Origin: Branchiostoma belcheri
Taxonomy: Eukaryota > Chordata > Leptocardii > Amphioxiformes > Branchiostomatidae
Assembly: GCF_001625305.1 (NCBI RefSeq)
Contig: NW_017803921.1
Span: 1,827,505-1,891,504, forward strand
Direction: 5' to 3'
DNA length: 64,000 bases
The position numbers and the translations under genes are program-made. Of this stretch, positions 23,201-34,505 are shown piece by piece. The number at the start of each line of letters is the position of its first letter. The first letter of the stretch is position 1. Below the pieces are notes generated by a model that was not told the origin of the DNA, ran no database searches, and worked only from the letters and a program-made list of their open reading frames with translations.

Positions 23201-26200
23201 GAGCACGTTAAAGATCCCACCAGTGCAACACTTGTCGAAAAGAGCAGGGGTCCTCCCTGGTGCGAGTGGTTGAAACCTTAATTAGTTCTCAGGTTTGACA
23301 TGTTGAAAAGGTGAAAACTACCTGTTATGTCAATCCTTCCACAAATCTCAATAGATAGATAGATAAATAAATACACACATTGTCTTCCCAAGGTTCTGGA
23401 AAGACGACCCTCCTGAGTGTCTTGTCAGGAAGAGTCTCTCCTGAACACCTGAAGGCCGGGGAGATTCTCGTCAATGGAGGGCCAATCACAAAACGTATCA
23501 AGAGGAAAATCTGCTACGTCTTACAGCAGGACATCTTCCTAGGGAACCTCACACTTAGAGAAACACTCATGGTGAGTCTTCAAGTCATACACAAAATGTA
23601 CAGGTATGCAAAGCAAGTCTTAGGTACAGAGGGACTAAAGAGGAAAAATGGACTCGGCAGCTACATTAGGTTTGGATACCAAGCTATCCATACCAAGCTA
23701 TAAGTATAAGAAATGCAGAAATGCTATCCTGTATTGGAATGACTAACTTTCTAAGTGCTATGCATAACGCAATATCATATTACCATCAGAACTAGCACAA
23801 GGTAGTAATATTGTGGTTTGGAGAATACAAAACCATGCAGGAGATACATGCAATCCATTGTTAAGAATTTGACTAATTGATTTTCTTAATTTTCTATGTT
23901 TGATCTGTCAGTTCACAGCCATGTTGAGACTGCCAGAGAAAATGCCGTACCATGAGAAAGAGAAGAAAGTAGAGGAGATCGTCGACGCTTTAGACATCAG
24001 GAAATGTCTGGATACACGTGAGTGACACACTGCTGGCCAGTTGATGGGTAGAGTTAGTAATAATCCTACCTAACCCTCTATCACAACAAGGAGGTGAGAG
24101 TAGAGAAGATCATGAGTTTTGGAGTTGAAATATGACTGTAAGTGTTTTGAACTCTTATGTTTGAAAGACTCACTGTTTCATCAATTCATGTCTTTATTTT
24201 GTCCATGTCTGTTCTGTAGTGATAGGAACAGACCTGAAGCGAGGTTTGTCAGGCGGTGAGAAGAAGAGAGCTAACATCGCCAGTGAGCTGCTGACAGATC
24301 CCTCCCTCATGCTGCTAGATGTGAGTCAGTCCCTCATGTCATCACACTGTAGCCTGCTTAGTCCAGTTACAGATTAATGACCCAGAGGTCGTGAGTTCAA
24401 ATCCTGGCTGGTCTCAGGTACAGGCACTAAACTTCCACTTGTATTCACTTATTGTGACTAAAGCATCTTAAATACTTCAACGTGACTACAGGAACAAACC
24501 ACAACAGCTTTACTATCTTGATCCCTTCCCTCAGAATAAGCAACACTTCAAACAGAGAGCTTTCAACACAATTTCGTTTACAAAGCAGGAGCTTTTAAGC
24601 CACAACACAACACGTTAATAGGGACCTCCTGTAAGTTCTGTTACAGACAAACTCTTTAAACAATCTCTTTATGTGTTTATTCTTTTTTGTCCCCAGGAGC
24701 CGACCTCTGGCCTAGACTCTAGCACGGCGTACAGCCTGATGACAACAGTGAAACAGTACACAGAACAGCACAACAAGACAGTCGTCACTACCATCCACCA
24801 GCCCTCCAGTCAGATCTACCACATGTTCGACAAGCTGCTGCTCATGGCTGATGGAGAGGTGAGTTAGGCTATAACTCATTAACTTAAACCACTAACTCAT
24901 TAACTAATCACTAACCCATCCACCAGCCTTCCAGTCAGATCTACCACATGTTCGACAAGCTGCTGCTCATGGCTGATGGAGAGGTGAGTTAGGCTATAAC
25001 TCATTAACTAACTGTTAACTCATTAACCAACCATGAACTCATTAACTAATTACCAATCTTCCAGTCAGATATGTAGAAGCTGTTACTTTTGTCTGATGGA
25101 GAAGTAAGTTGACAGTTAGAAGTAAGTAATGGAACTGCTAACTCAACTGGATCTGTTACAGGATGCAGTATTCCTTGTTTTGCCTCACAGTGCCCTCTCC
25201 ATTAATTTCCTGCAAAACCCTGGGAACCAAGAAAATATTCTTGAGTATGTTAAATGTACAGCCCACTGATTTCTCTTACTGTATTTTACAGATTGCGTAT
25301 TTTGGAGATGCCCATAACATCCTGGAGTTCTTCAGCAGACTGGGGATGCAGCCCAAACCTAACTACAATCCCGCTGACTTCATCTGTAAGTTTATACATG
25401 TATAGTATTTAGGAACATTCAATATGCATATTTCACCCTTTTACTTTTAGCACATGTAAATCTACATGAATAAAGTGTTAAATAGAACGACTGTTTTAAA
25501 TAGAATTTTGACAAACACGTAGGGTCTTGATGAATAATTGTGAAAAAAATCTGATCTGATCTTTTGAAGATATTGATTTTGAGGTTTTACGACCTGCAAA
25601 TTGCTGCAGAAAAGATTAATGTTTCTTTTTTTTTCTTATTCCAGTGGAGAAAGTAAAGGAAAGTGATGAAGTAGAGAAGAGAATCATCCATGCTTCCAAT
25701 GAGATGAGGTGAGACATTGTGGAAAGGTTATGGCCTCAAAAAGGCTATAGGACTACCTTTACCAAATAATTACCTTTTACCAGGTGAAGAAAAGGTTTCA
25801 TGAGCCCTGTTATAGATGGCTACTCTCAAAGCAGAGGCTGATGGGGAAAGATTTTAACCTTTTTATATATGGTCCATTTTGAAAGTGGACCCATCAACCT
25901 CTGCTTGGAGAGTAATAGATGGCTTCCTTTAGACTTTTAACATAATTTGAATTGTCATTTTTTTCTAAATTGAACATCTTATTCTCTCGATCTTGCAGGA
26001 AAGTCTCGACCCTGTCCCCCCTGACAGGCTCCAGTGAAACCATGGCAACCGGGAGGAAAAACATCAAAACCATCAGCGGACTGAACCACAGAAACGGGCT
26101 GGGTCCCAACAACGTGCATCTGAACCATGTTCCCAAGGGTAAGTACAATAAATTACAGTACAGAATCACTGGTAAAAAGTTTCATCAGGTTGGTAGATCA

Positions 26201-29200
26201 CTGGTTATCTATTGAAAATATTCTATTATACACAGCCTGCTGATGTTTCAGTGACTCTGTCACCTTTCTTGGTGCAGTACTTCACACTGCAGCTAGGTGT
26301 CGCTGCTGCATTGTTAAGAATTTGGTACAAAATGAGGTTTTACAGGGGATTTGAGGGCGGATGCAAATTGTCCACATTTGGGACAGCATTTGAGCTTAAC
26401 TACGTGTAGCTCTAGATCGTTTTGAATGTTCACTAGAAGTGTTTCCTTCCAGGAGCTGTAGCTGTGGATATGGGGGAGGGTGAGAAGGAGGCAAAATGGC
26501 CAACTGGTTTCCTGACACAATACAAGGTACATGTAACTTCTGTTGTATAACATTCATAACCAGACCTGTGTTACCTGCACCACTAGTTTCCTTTCAGTTC
26601 TGGGAGTGTTTACAGGGCCACAACTAGCCACATACACTCTAGTGTTGCAGAAGGTTTATCTCCTAGACCTGCAGGTTAGGTGCATGAAGATATCAGAAGT
26701 AACTGTAATGTTACCAATTGTACCTGCACTAACCCAGCAAATGCAGGAGCCACTAGACTAGTGCATGTACTAGAAGTATTTCAAGGCCTGGATTTGTCAC
26801 TGATTCAATGTTTAATTTAAAAGATTCTGCATCAGAGCATGACAGAAAATGATGATTTCTTAAGTTCTAGGAGATGCGTGTACATGTTTGTGCTGCTCAG
26901 AGTCAGAGGCTGAGGGTTTAAAACTTCTGTTTTGTCAGGTTTTGACCCACAGGAACTTCAAGGAGGCCAAACCCAGGCTGTACTCGCGCCTAAACTGGAT
27001 ACAGAACATCGGTGTCACCCTCATCTTGGCTCTGGTGTGGTTCCAGACTCCCCTCGTGGAGGAGAAGATTCGAGATGTCTCGGGAGCCGTAAGTTTTCTT
27101 GAGATCTTGATTGTCATTGTCATCATACATTGATGTGTTATCAAGTTTCTGGGAGTGGAATGGCTGCTAGATGTGTGTAGTTAGGGTAGTACTTGTGTAG
27201 GTGTAAACAACTATGTTCATTACCCTAGAGAATATTCTAGTCATTTTAAACGTAGAAAGAAAAGTTAGAAGTCAGAGTAGTCATTTTAAACTGAAGAAAA
27301 AATAGATTACATAAGAGCATGCCTACCTGTATATATATATACAGGGAGGAATGCTCTTATGTTACATAAAAATGTAACGTTAAATGAATTCATCTATTTT
27401 GTGCCTTTCAGATTTTCTTCTTGATCACATACTGGGGGTTTATGCCAATGGCTGATGCTCTGTTAGCATGTAAGTACAAAGTTTGAAGTTGCGTATCAGA
27501 ACATTGTAAACAAGTCATTTTACAGAAATATGTAATGCCTATTACAGAAACATGGCAAGAAGTCAAAGATTTCATATCTCCATGAAGTACTAAGTATCTA
27601 AGAGTTGTTGTGAATTTCTGGTTTTAGTCATTTTCGTGTGCCTCAACTGTACCATGCACTTGCTTCCCAGCAGCCTGTGGGGAGGCCTTTTTTGACCTCC
27701 AATAGTACAACCTTCCTGTCTGAATCAAAATTAAGTACTGTGTTGGATCGCGTAGTGTTGACAACCTGACCTAAGTTGTTACCTAAGAATATACATTTTT
27801 CTAGCAACCCAGGTAACATCTTGTGTTTGTCTCTTCCACAGTTCCATCGGAGAGGCTTGTGGTAAATAAAGAGCGGTTAGCCGGTTCCTACCGCCTGTCG
27901 TCCTACTACCTGGCCAAGGTGACCAGCGAGGCACCTCTCATGCTGCTGCTCCCTACATTCATGATATCTGTGTGCTACCCCATGTGTGGGTTTGGTAATG
28001 CTGCAGGATTCTTCTCCGCATGGAGTCTTCTCATGCTGAGTGCACTCACTGCACAGGTAAGGAAGGATGGAGGGAATGAATGGATGGAGGGATGAATGAA
28101 GGATATCTGTGCTACCCCATGTGTGGGTTTGGTAATGCTGCAGGCTTCTTCTCCACATGGAGTCTTCTCATGCTGAGTGCACTTACTGCTCAGGTAATTA
28201 ACATAAGGATGCAGGGAGGGAATGAATGCATGAAGGGATGGGTGGATGAAAGAATGGATGGATGGATGAAGGGTAGGACATGATGGTTGAATGAATGAAT
28301 TCAAATCAGAAGAAAGCCTGCCATGGTTCAGATGGCTTATCGTTGGCAATAGTTTCATACATACATATCTTTTTACTAATAATGTCCATAGTTTTCTTCA
28401 TGAATGCTGTTTTTCCTTCCCCAGTCCATAGGATTCTTCATGAGTTCAGTGTTTTTTGAGTTCCGTGAGGGCCTGGTTGCGGTGTCAGTGTTCATGCTGT
28501 CTAACCTACTGCTGGGAGGGTTCTACAACTCTGACATCCCGTTCTGGCTGACCTGGGTGCAGTACCTCACCTTCCTCAACTACTCCTTCCAGGCACAACT
28601 CACCGTACACTTCACTCCAGAACATCTGTACAGGTAGTTTATTTACTTCTGTTTTTTTTTATACAGGGTAGGCCTTCTCAGTGCCTATAACAGTGTTTTA
28701 CAGGCATAAGCTGTACAGAGTAACAGTAACAATAATATATGAGAATAATAAAAAAAAACAAAAAACATTGTATCTGCACTAGTATATCAGACCTAACAGT
28801 TATATCAACAGGCCTTCTCAGGCCTATAAAAAAAAAACGAAACAATATACATTGTATCTGCACTATATCGGACCTATATCAACAGGTCAGTGCCTATCAC
28901 AGTGTTTTACAGGCATGAGTTGTACAGAGTAACAGTAACAATGATATATGAGAATAATAAAAAAAAACAATATACATTGTATCTATACTATATCAGACCT
29001 ATATCAACAGGCCTTCTCAGTGCCTATCACAGTGTTTTACAGGCATGAGCTGTATAGAATAATAGTAACAATGAAATATGAGAATAATAAAAAAACAATA
29101 TATCTGCACTATATCAGACCTATATCAACAACAACATATCAGACCCAGATGGAAGAAAAAAGTCACTGCCTTATGTCTTGCAAGGAATGATGAAGATAAG

Positions 29201-29696
29201 TATATCTGATATTCTATACAGCTACTGGAGGCTAAATCACACTTATCACACTTTGCACAATTTTTGAATCAGAGTGGAACTTTGCAATGCCTTTTTCTCC
29301 ATCTCCAGGTGCAGCACAGACAAGTCCCTGTTCAGCACCTGTATCAATGCCTTAAACTCAACATCAACAGAAGCTACAACAGTGGGGAACATCGGAACTG
29401 CTGCTGCTACCACCCTTAACTCCCTCCTCACCACCACTGCATCAGCCTTAAACTCCACCTCAGAAGTTATCCTAAACACCACAACTCAAGCTACAACTTC
29501 TCTAAGCAGTACCATGGTAAGCACCACCATGGTACCACCTTCGCTGCCCACGGTACACATACCGTCAGAGGAGATCCTACTGCAGCTGGGAGCAAGATTT
29601 CCGATGTGGGTGGATGTTATTGTGTTGTTGGGCATCATGTTTGGGTTTAGATACCTCGGTTACCTGGTACTCAGGTACTTCAGGAAACCCAAATAG
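17208..29696 (+). CDS. ABCG-family (White/ABCG2-type) half-transporter
   Basis: Fifteen exons: 17208-17371, 22720-22901, 23393-23571, 23912-24017, 24220-24320, 24697-24858, 25292-25385, 25645-25708, 25999-26138, 26453-26526, 26939-27088, 27412-27469, 27842-28056, 28425-28633, 29309-29696. The sum is 2286 nt (761 aa) with consistent phases and GT-AG borders. The nucleotide-binding domain comes first, as in ABCG proteins: Walker A GPSGSGKTT (about 112-120), signature LSGGE (220-224), Walker B LMLLDEPTSGLD (about 240-251) and H-loop His278. A linker follows, then six predicted membrane helices, with the White-family [11 protein letters not shown] stretch before TM3. It must dimerise to pump lipids or xenobiotics across a membrane; the substrate is unknown. 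Unusual are a long Ser/Thr-rich N-glycosylatable loop before the last helix and duplicated exon tails in introns 6 and 13. I cannot assign it to one vertebrate ABCG. Confidence 0.93.
17450..17543. repeat. Near-perfect 94-bp palindrome (fold-back element)
   Basis: Left and right arms of about 45 bp are complementary almost throughout. They begin 'tagcctgggtaccatccgg' and end with its reverse complement, around an A/T centre 'cgaaaaaaattttttcg', with one extra base in an arm. It lies in intron 1 of the ABCG gene. A diverged relative may lie at 40288-40378. Confidence 0.85.
18870..19034 (+). promoter_or_regulatory. Alternative TATA promoter and non-coding first exon of the ABCG gene
   Basis: A strong TATA box ('tatataaaag', 18870-18879) is followed about 30 bases on by a likely transcription start. 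About 135 bases without any ATG then run to a consensus donor at 19035 ('tcag|gtaagg'). Spliced to the exon at 22720, the first ATG would be 22724, in frame. This would yield an isoform that starts at Met57 of the long form and keeps the entire transporter core. The LINE begins only about 30 bp after the donor. Confidence 0.55.
19158..20831 (-). pseudogene. LINE reverse transcriptase frame
   Basis: 557 codons carrying the RT fingers and palm, with the catalytic FADD, and the C-terminal Cys/His-containing region of non-LTR elements. It belongs in frame with the endonuclease upstream (20873-21922), from which one missing base separates it. It has no start codon of its own in the native element. 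Confidence 0.85.
20873..21922 (-). pseudogene. LINE endonuclease frame, N-terminally truncated
   Basis: The exonuclease-endonuclease-phosphatase fold motifs GDFNTPG and SDHD are intact. The N-terminal catalytic Asn/Glu strands are missing, because the element is truncated beyond about 21930. The frame ends at 20873 through the frameshift described for the element. Confidence 0.85.
23196..23290 (+). mobile_element. SINE 3' fragment in ABCG intron 2
   Basis: The stretch 'gagcacgttaaagatccc' is the conserved tail motif of several metazoan tRNA-derived SINEs. No promoter part is preserved here. Confidence 0.4.
24346..24500 (+). mobile_element. tRNA-derived SINE fragment in ABCG intron 5
   Basis: A box-B-like 'gagttcaaatcc' (about 24392-24403) follows a degenerate box A, and a SINE-like body comes after it. 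It resembles the element at 8985-9210 but is more decayed. Confidence 0.45.
24792..25116 (+). repeat. Tandem duplication of the 3' part of ABCG exon 6 with its donor site
   Basis: The last ~67 bases of exon 6 and ~58 bases of intron 6 (from 24792) are repeated at 24917 with an offset of 125 bp and few changes, including an intact GAG|GTGAGT donor. A third, decayed copy starts near 25054. The copies lie in the intron and lack an acceptor, so the first donor (after 24858) is the one that fits the reading frame. Confidence 0.9.
27310..27361. repeat. Hairpin-forming inverted repeat in ABCG intron 11
   Basis: 'cataagagcatgcctacctg' and its near-complement at the right end flank an alternating (TA)n centre, giving arms of about 22-25 bp. 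Probably a tiny fold-back element. Confidence 0.7.
27961..28260 (+). repeat. Tandem duplication of the end of ABCG exon 13 with its donor site
   Basis: The last ~95 bases of exon 13 plus ~40 bases of intron are repeated with an offset of 137 bp (copy 2 at about 28100-28193, donor CAG|GTAATT). Copy 2 lacks two bases near its start, so it could not replace copy 1 in frame, and it has no acceptor of its own. Confidence 0.9.
28650..29135 (+). repeat. Minisatellite in ABCG intron 14
   Basis: Three to four imperfect copies of a unit of roughly 130 bp, each with 'cagtgttttacaggcat', 'agtaacaat' and a long A-run. It fills most of the intron between 28634 and 29308. Confidence 0.75.
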
Positions 29697-31102
29697 AGCA
29701 GTTTTTAACCAAAGTTTTAAAGTGTGCAGTCTATCTTCTGTCTTTTAAACTCACAGAATAGAGGCAAATGGTATAGTATAAGGACCACATCTGTAAAAGG
29801 ACCACCTGGCCATAGTGGCCATATTTTGGTGGCCTTTAGATTATTTTCTTAATTGAACTTTATCAAAATCAAGAATCGTGTCTATAGTGGCCACCTTGCA
29901 AATACTCATTCAAGTCTTTAAAAGACAACTGATTTTAATTGGCATTGATCATGACTAGTTATGATTATGATTATGCAAGACTTAGTGTTCTGCAGCTCAG
30001 AGTTGTTGCAATAGCCTCTGGCAGCAGTTAGTCTTTTTTCATTGTGTCCCTCTGTACATGTACTATTAATTCTAATATTATTGCATCTACTCTAAGAGTT
30101 TCATATACAGTTTAAAAGGATAAAAAGATTTATTCGAAATTTTAAACAGCAATATTTTATTTCTTTTAGCATTGTTTCTGTGGATGCCAGTATTACTGTA
30201 TAATAACTATAGATGCAAGTGTCATAGGAATGTATCAGATCCATTTTGTAATCAGATGTACATGTACTTGCAATGTACTCAGGAATGTGGCAGAAATCAT
30301 GACATTAATTTTGATAATTTTTTAAAGATAATAGATTAGTAAATAGACATATATGAAAGAAATCACGTGCAAAAGTATTAGGAAAGGTTCAACACATTGC
30401 ATGGGCCTTGTGACATTTTATGAATCAAGAGATAGAATTAGGAAAGGTAAGGAAATTGTAACAGGCCAATGTACATGTATCTCAGAACAATTTTTAATAG
30501 GACAATTTATTTACAGAAACTCTGTACCTACAAAATCTTTACCTTGGGTACAGACTTCTTACCAGACTCTATTTCCAGTTCTCATGTTTTCTTCTTTGAA
30601 TCTGTGATCCAGTATTAGTTTATTGTGGCCTATAAACCAAAATGCTCATGTCATTATAATGGTTGTTGGTTTACTGGTATTCGTTTGTTGCATCTTCTTT
30701 CCTCAAAAGAAGCACAAGTTGCAAATCATTTTGTCATCGATTCTGTTGAATTTGTTCTGACTTCAGTTGTGATTTATTTTTTTGTCCTTGACAGACTGGT
30801 TTAAAGGTACAATGTTCTTGTAGTTTTATTGACCATAATACAGGTACATTTATAAATGTACTGTTCTGTCTGTTTCAAAAATTGTTTATCCAAGAAGGAA
30901 ATGGTAATAAAACTTGCAATATGTACTTACTTGTATTGTTGTATAAGAAGTTCAGTATTTTTGTTGAATAAATCTTGTTGGTTCCCCAAAACAGTACCTG
31001 AATCTCTCTGGTCTTTTCAAGTGTCTGAACATGTCTTACCATGTCTAGTCTTGATACTCTTTATAATTAAACAGACAAAGATGTTGTACACCAGTGATCC
31101 TC
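29697..31102. other. 3' UTR of the ABCG gene and intergenic region
   Basis: No coding exon. AATAAA-like signals at about 30904 and 30965 could end the ABCG transcript. The minus-strand kelch gene ends at 31103, so the two genes are tail to tail. Confidence 0.4.
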
Positions 31103-32915
31103 CTACTTGAGGTTGTTGAAGTTTTTCAGCATGGTCACACACCCGAATGCACAGTAGTTCTCCAGGACCATGTTATCAGGCCTCTCAGCTGTGTCGGTGG
31201 TCGGATCATACACGAGTGCAACATGGGTCTTAACAGACGTGTTTGGAGTTTCTGTATGGTGAGTCTTTCCTGTCTGGATGACGTAGAGTTTGCCGTCGCA
31301 CACTGCCATGGAACATGTGATAAAGCGCAAGAGCCAGTTCAGGTGGCGTGTCAGATGTATCCATGTGTTAGTCTGGGGCTTGTAGCACAAGAAGGAAGGC
31401 ATTTTGCTGGATGGCATTGCTCCTACGATGTATATATCGGGCTGCACAGCAGCAGCTTTTAGCCGCAACATGGCGTTAGGAAGGGACGACACGTGCCTCC
31501 AGTCTTCAGTTGTGTTGCTAAACGCACAAGACAAGACTTCCATACAGGGTTCTCCAGAAGAGGTACGTCCTCCGATGACGTACATTTTGTCGTCCACTGA
31601 CACGGCTGTATGGTCACGTAGAGCCTGAGGAAGGTAGGCACTACATGGCGACCACTTGTTGCTCGCTGGGGTGTACACTTCAACACTGTTAAGCGTGCTG
31701 TTTCCATCTACACTAGATGCCCCTCCTATAGCGTACACCTTACCATTCAGAACAGAGAGTGTATGGAAAATCCGTGGGGTGTTCATGGCAGCTACCTTCT
31801 TCCAAAGTCCAATGTGGGGCTCGTAGATCCATGTATCACCGAAAGTCTTCCTGGAGAACATCCCGCCGGATATCATGATGTTGTTCCCAACTGCAGTGAC
31901 AGCGTAAGACGACAATGGAGGGCTGCGCGAAACAGCTGCAGAAGGTTCAGGATCTTGATCAGGCAGTTTACGTAGGTTGACCCAGCCCGCATACTGATAG
32001 TCCGGGTTGTAGTAAAATGTAGTGTGGCGCCACTGATCAAGACGTTCAGGCTGAGCTTGAACTCCAATGACCACAACAACATTGGATAAGCCGGATACCT
32101 TCCTGGGTTTGGTGCGCTGGGAGGAAACTTCCGTCGGGGGAGAGTCTGTACAGTCGGGCTTCACGGAGGAAGGCTTGGATCTCCGGTGAGGATGCCACCA
32201 TGCTGTTTGTTTCCACAGTTTTCACAAGGAACACGGGATCGACAAATGGAAACCGCACGTGGGCCATGACTTCGGGAAGCGATTTTGTACGCTCCTTACG
32301 ATTGTGACTCACCCAGACCAGAACTGCATCATACACGGCTTCCTCTTTCTCTGCGTTCAAGTCGTTGTCTGAGATGTACCCGCACAGCTCCTTAGAGGTC
32401 AGCTGTAAGAACTCTTCTTGTCTCACCACTTCTGTGAACTCCTTGAGGGCGTACTTTTCTGCTGCTTTAAGAAGCTGTTGGCACGACATGGTATCTGCGA
32501 ACTTGAGAATCCCAAGACAGTTTGAGGGGTCCAGTTGCCTCTGTAAGAAGTCTGCACACGCCTCCTTGATCGGCAAGACTTGCAACAGATTTGAGGCTTC
32601 GAGGAGAGTCTGCGCGTTCTCCTCTGTGATGGTCACCTTCGCAGTGTACGCAAAGTCTACGACCGCCTTGACTGCTTCATAACTGACTTCACGGATCTCT
32701 ACTTTCTCTTCTTTACTCTCGGCTGTGTCGTTGCAGAACATGGCCTGGAAGTACTCGCTGCAGCTGGACAAGACGGCGCGGTGACAGGGGATCTCGCGCC
32801 CACCCACGCACAGCTGAGTGTCGACCAGCTTGCCGCTGGTCCTCAGACTGTCCAGGCCCTGCAGCAGCTTGGAGGCATGGGAACTGCAGTATGAGACCAC
32901 GGAGGTGTCAGCCAT
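31103..32915 (-). pseudogene. Kelch-like gene (BTB-BACK-Kelch), frameshifted in a C5 run
   Basis: A single large exon encodes both halves of a KLHL protein in two frames. From Met at 32915 (ATGGCTGACACC) come BTB (VDTQLCVGGREIPCHR) and BACK (to LYRLSP). From about 32136 the other frame holds the linker RTKPRKVSG and the Kelch repeats (for example TWIYEPHIGLWKKV, GKVYAIGG, KMYVIGG) to a TAA at 31103. The switch falls at a run of five G on the plus strand, 32136-32140; one base fewer there would join the frames. It may be an assembly error or a real inactivating indel. An acceptor just upstream (near 32953) implies a 5' non-coding exon. The family role is Cullin-3 substrate adaptor. It is unlike the tandem kelch genes at the left and has no coding introns. 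Confidence 0.85.
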
Positions 32916-32959
32916 GTCTGTCTCACTGTGCTCTGTGAGTCTGTCACCGTTCACCTGTG

Positions 32960-33628
32960 AATTCAAGAATGTTGAAATGTTATCAGCATTGCAACTTTCA
33001 CTTTGAACAAGGAGGTTATAGGGATCTACCTCTATGGTTTGAAATAGCAGGTCTGCTCATGGGGGGAAATGTCCCAAGGGTTTCCTGGAATTTCACTACT
33101 AGTGTAACGGGCCTGACCCGTCAGTGAATGTGGGCATACATGTATGTCAGCAAAATCCCAGAGATTCCTGTGTTCATTCCCTACCTGTGGATAAAATTCC
33201 TTGAATTCTTGCAGACTGCACACAATACTGTACTATTAGGATCCCTGTCGGGTGTGTTGTTTTCTGATTATCGGCTTTTTCGACTTCCAGTTCCACTTAC
33301 TGTCTAAGGTTAATTAAGCACAAAGACGCACCAAAACACAAGTTTGGGCCTGCCATATGGAGGTAAGCCACTGCGGAGGCTAGCACACCATGGAGGCCAA
33401 CCCTGATTTGGCTCTGAAAGATAAAGGGTTTGGGCAGCAGACTGGGTTTGCGTTTGGGCGGCGAATACTCTTGTAGCGGACATTAGTGCTTCTCCCGGGC
33501 CCACAAAAAATCTATCGCTTATGAACGCCAGCGTCTGCCACCCAGGCAAGGTATAACCGCCCCCTCCCCTTTTATAAGAGTTCCGATGAATACTCATTGA
33601 GCTCTCGGCAAATCACAACTCTCTTCCC
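32960..33628. other. Upstream region of the minus-strand kelch gene
   Basis: No gene recognised. It presumably holds the promoter and a 5' UTR exon of that gene; I could not place them. Confidence 0.3.
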
Positions 33629-33632
33629 TTAA

Positions 33633-34149
33633 GGTCATATTGAAGGGTGCCTGAGGACTTTTTGGAAATACTAATATAGAAAAAAAACTCTATCTGACAT
33701 GGTAGACTTTTTGGTCTATTTTTATAATCTATAACATATTTTTTGCCAGGGCCACATTTTGACCGCAAAATTGAACGACAAAGTTCGCAATTTTTACGCG
33801 CCATCTACCATCCGGGCTCCTATATATGGAGTGCTCTTCCAAATATGGAGTGCTCTTCCAAATAATGTGCACACCCCCCGGCCCCACTGAAGCGAAAGCA
33901 CGATTCCGCTGGGCCACTTGAAGCAAGGAATGTGAACTGTCACAGTGTGTGTGAGCTTCACTTTGCCATTGGGAAAGGAAAAGACAATTTTCCTGATACT
34001 TAGAGCGTTTGTAAATACAGTACATCATGTTATTTGTAGACCGCTAAGTAACCAAAATCTGCCAACTGCAAAGAATTTACGAAAACCTGCCATGCCGGCT
34101 AATCAAGTCGGAACACATATTCAACTGGAAATATACCACAGAAATCACC
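33633..34149 (+). mobile_element. Left end of a TTAA-flanked DNA transposon, copy 1, cut by an assembly gap
   Basis: After TTAA at 33629-33632 the sequence is nearly identical for about 510 bp to the start of the element at 34506. Small differences include a short insertion in a TA-rich stretch. The copy ends exactly at the N run. Confidence 0.75.
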
Positions 34150-34169
34150 NNNNNNNNNNNNNNNNNNNN
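34150..34169. other. Assembly gap (20 N)
   Basis: A fixed-length run of N; the true gap size is unknown. It falls directly after a near-identical repeat, so a collapsed or duplicated haplotype is possible. Confidence 0.99.
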
Positions 34170-34505
34170 TCAGTAAATCCTACCTCACACCATCATCCCT
34201 AATCCAAGGTAGACCAGACATGAATTTTCAGTCCATTGGATGAAAAATTTACTTTTCCTCTGGGTCCACTAAATAGGATGCAAATGAGGAGGAATAATAA
34301 TACACGGCATCCAGGCTGAGTCATATGCACAGCTGGGGCGGCCATCGCGTCAACAGATCCATCAGACCCAGCCGAGCGTGGATGGCAACCGCCATGTTGC
34401 TACGCCCAAATCCAACTGCTGGCGCTACGGAATACAGGCCGAGACAACCTTTCATCTCTTTAATTTCTGAACCCGGTATTAACGAATTAGCCACCAGGTC
34501 TTTAA

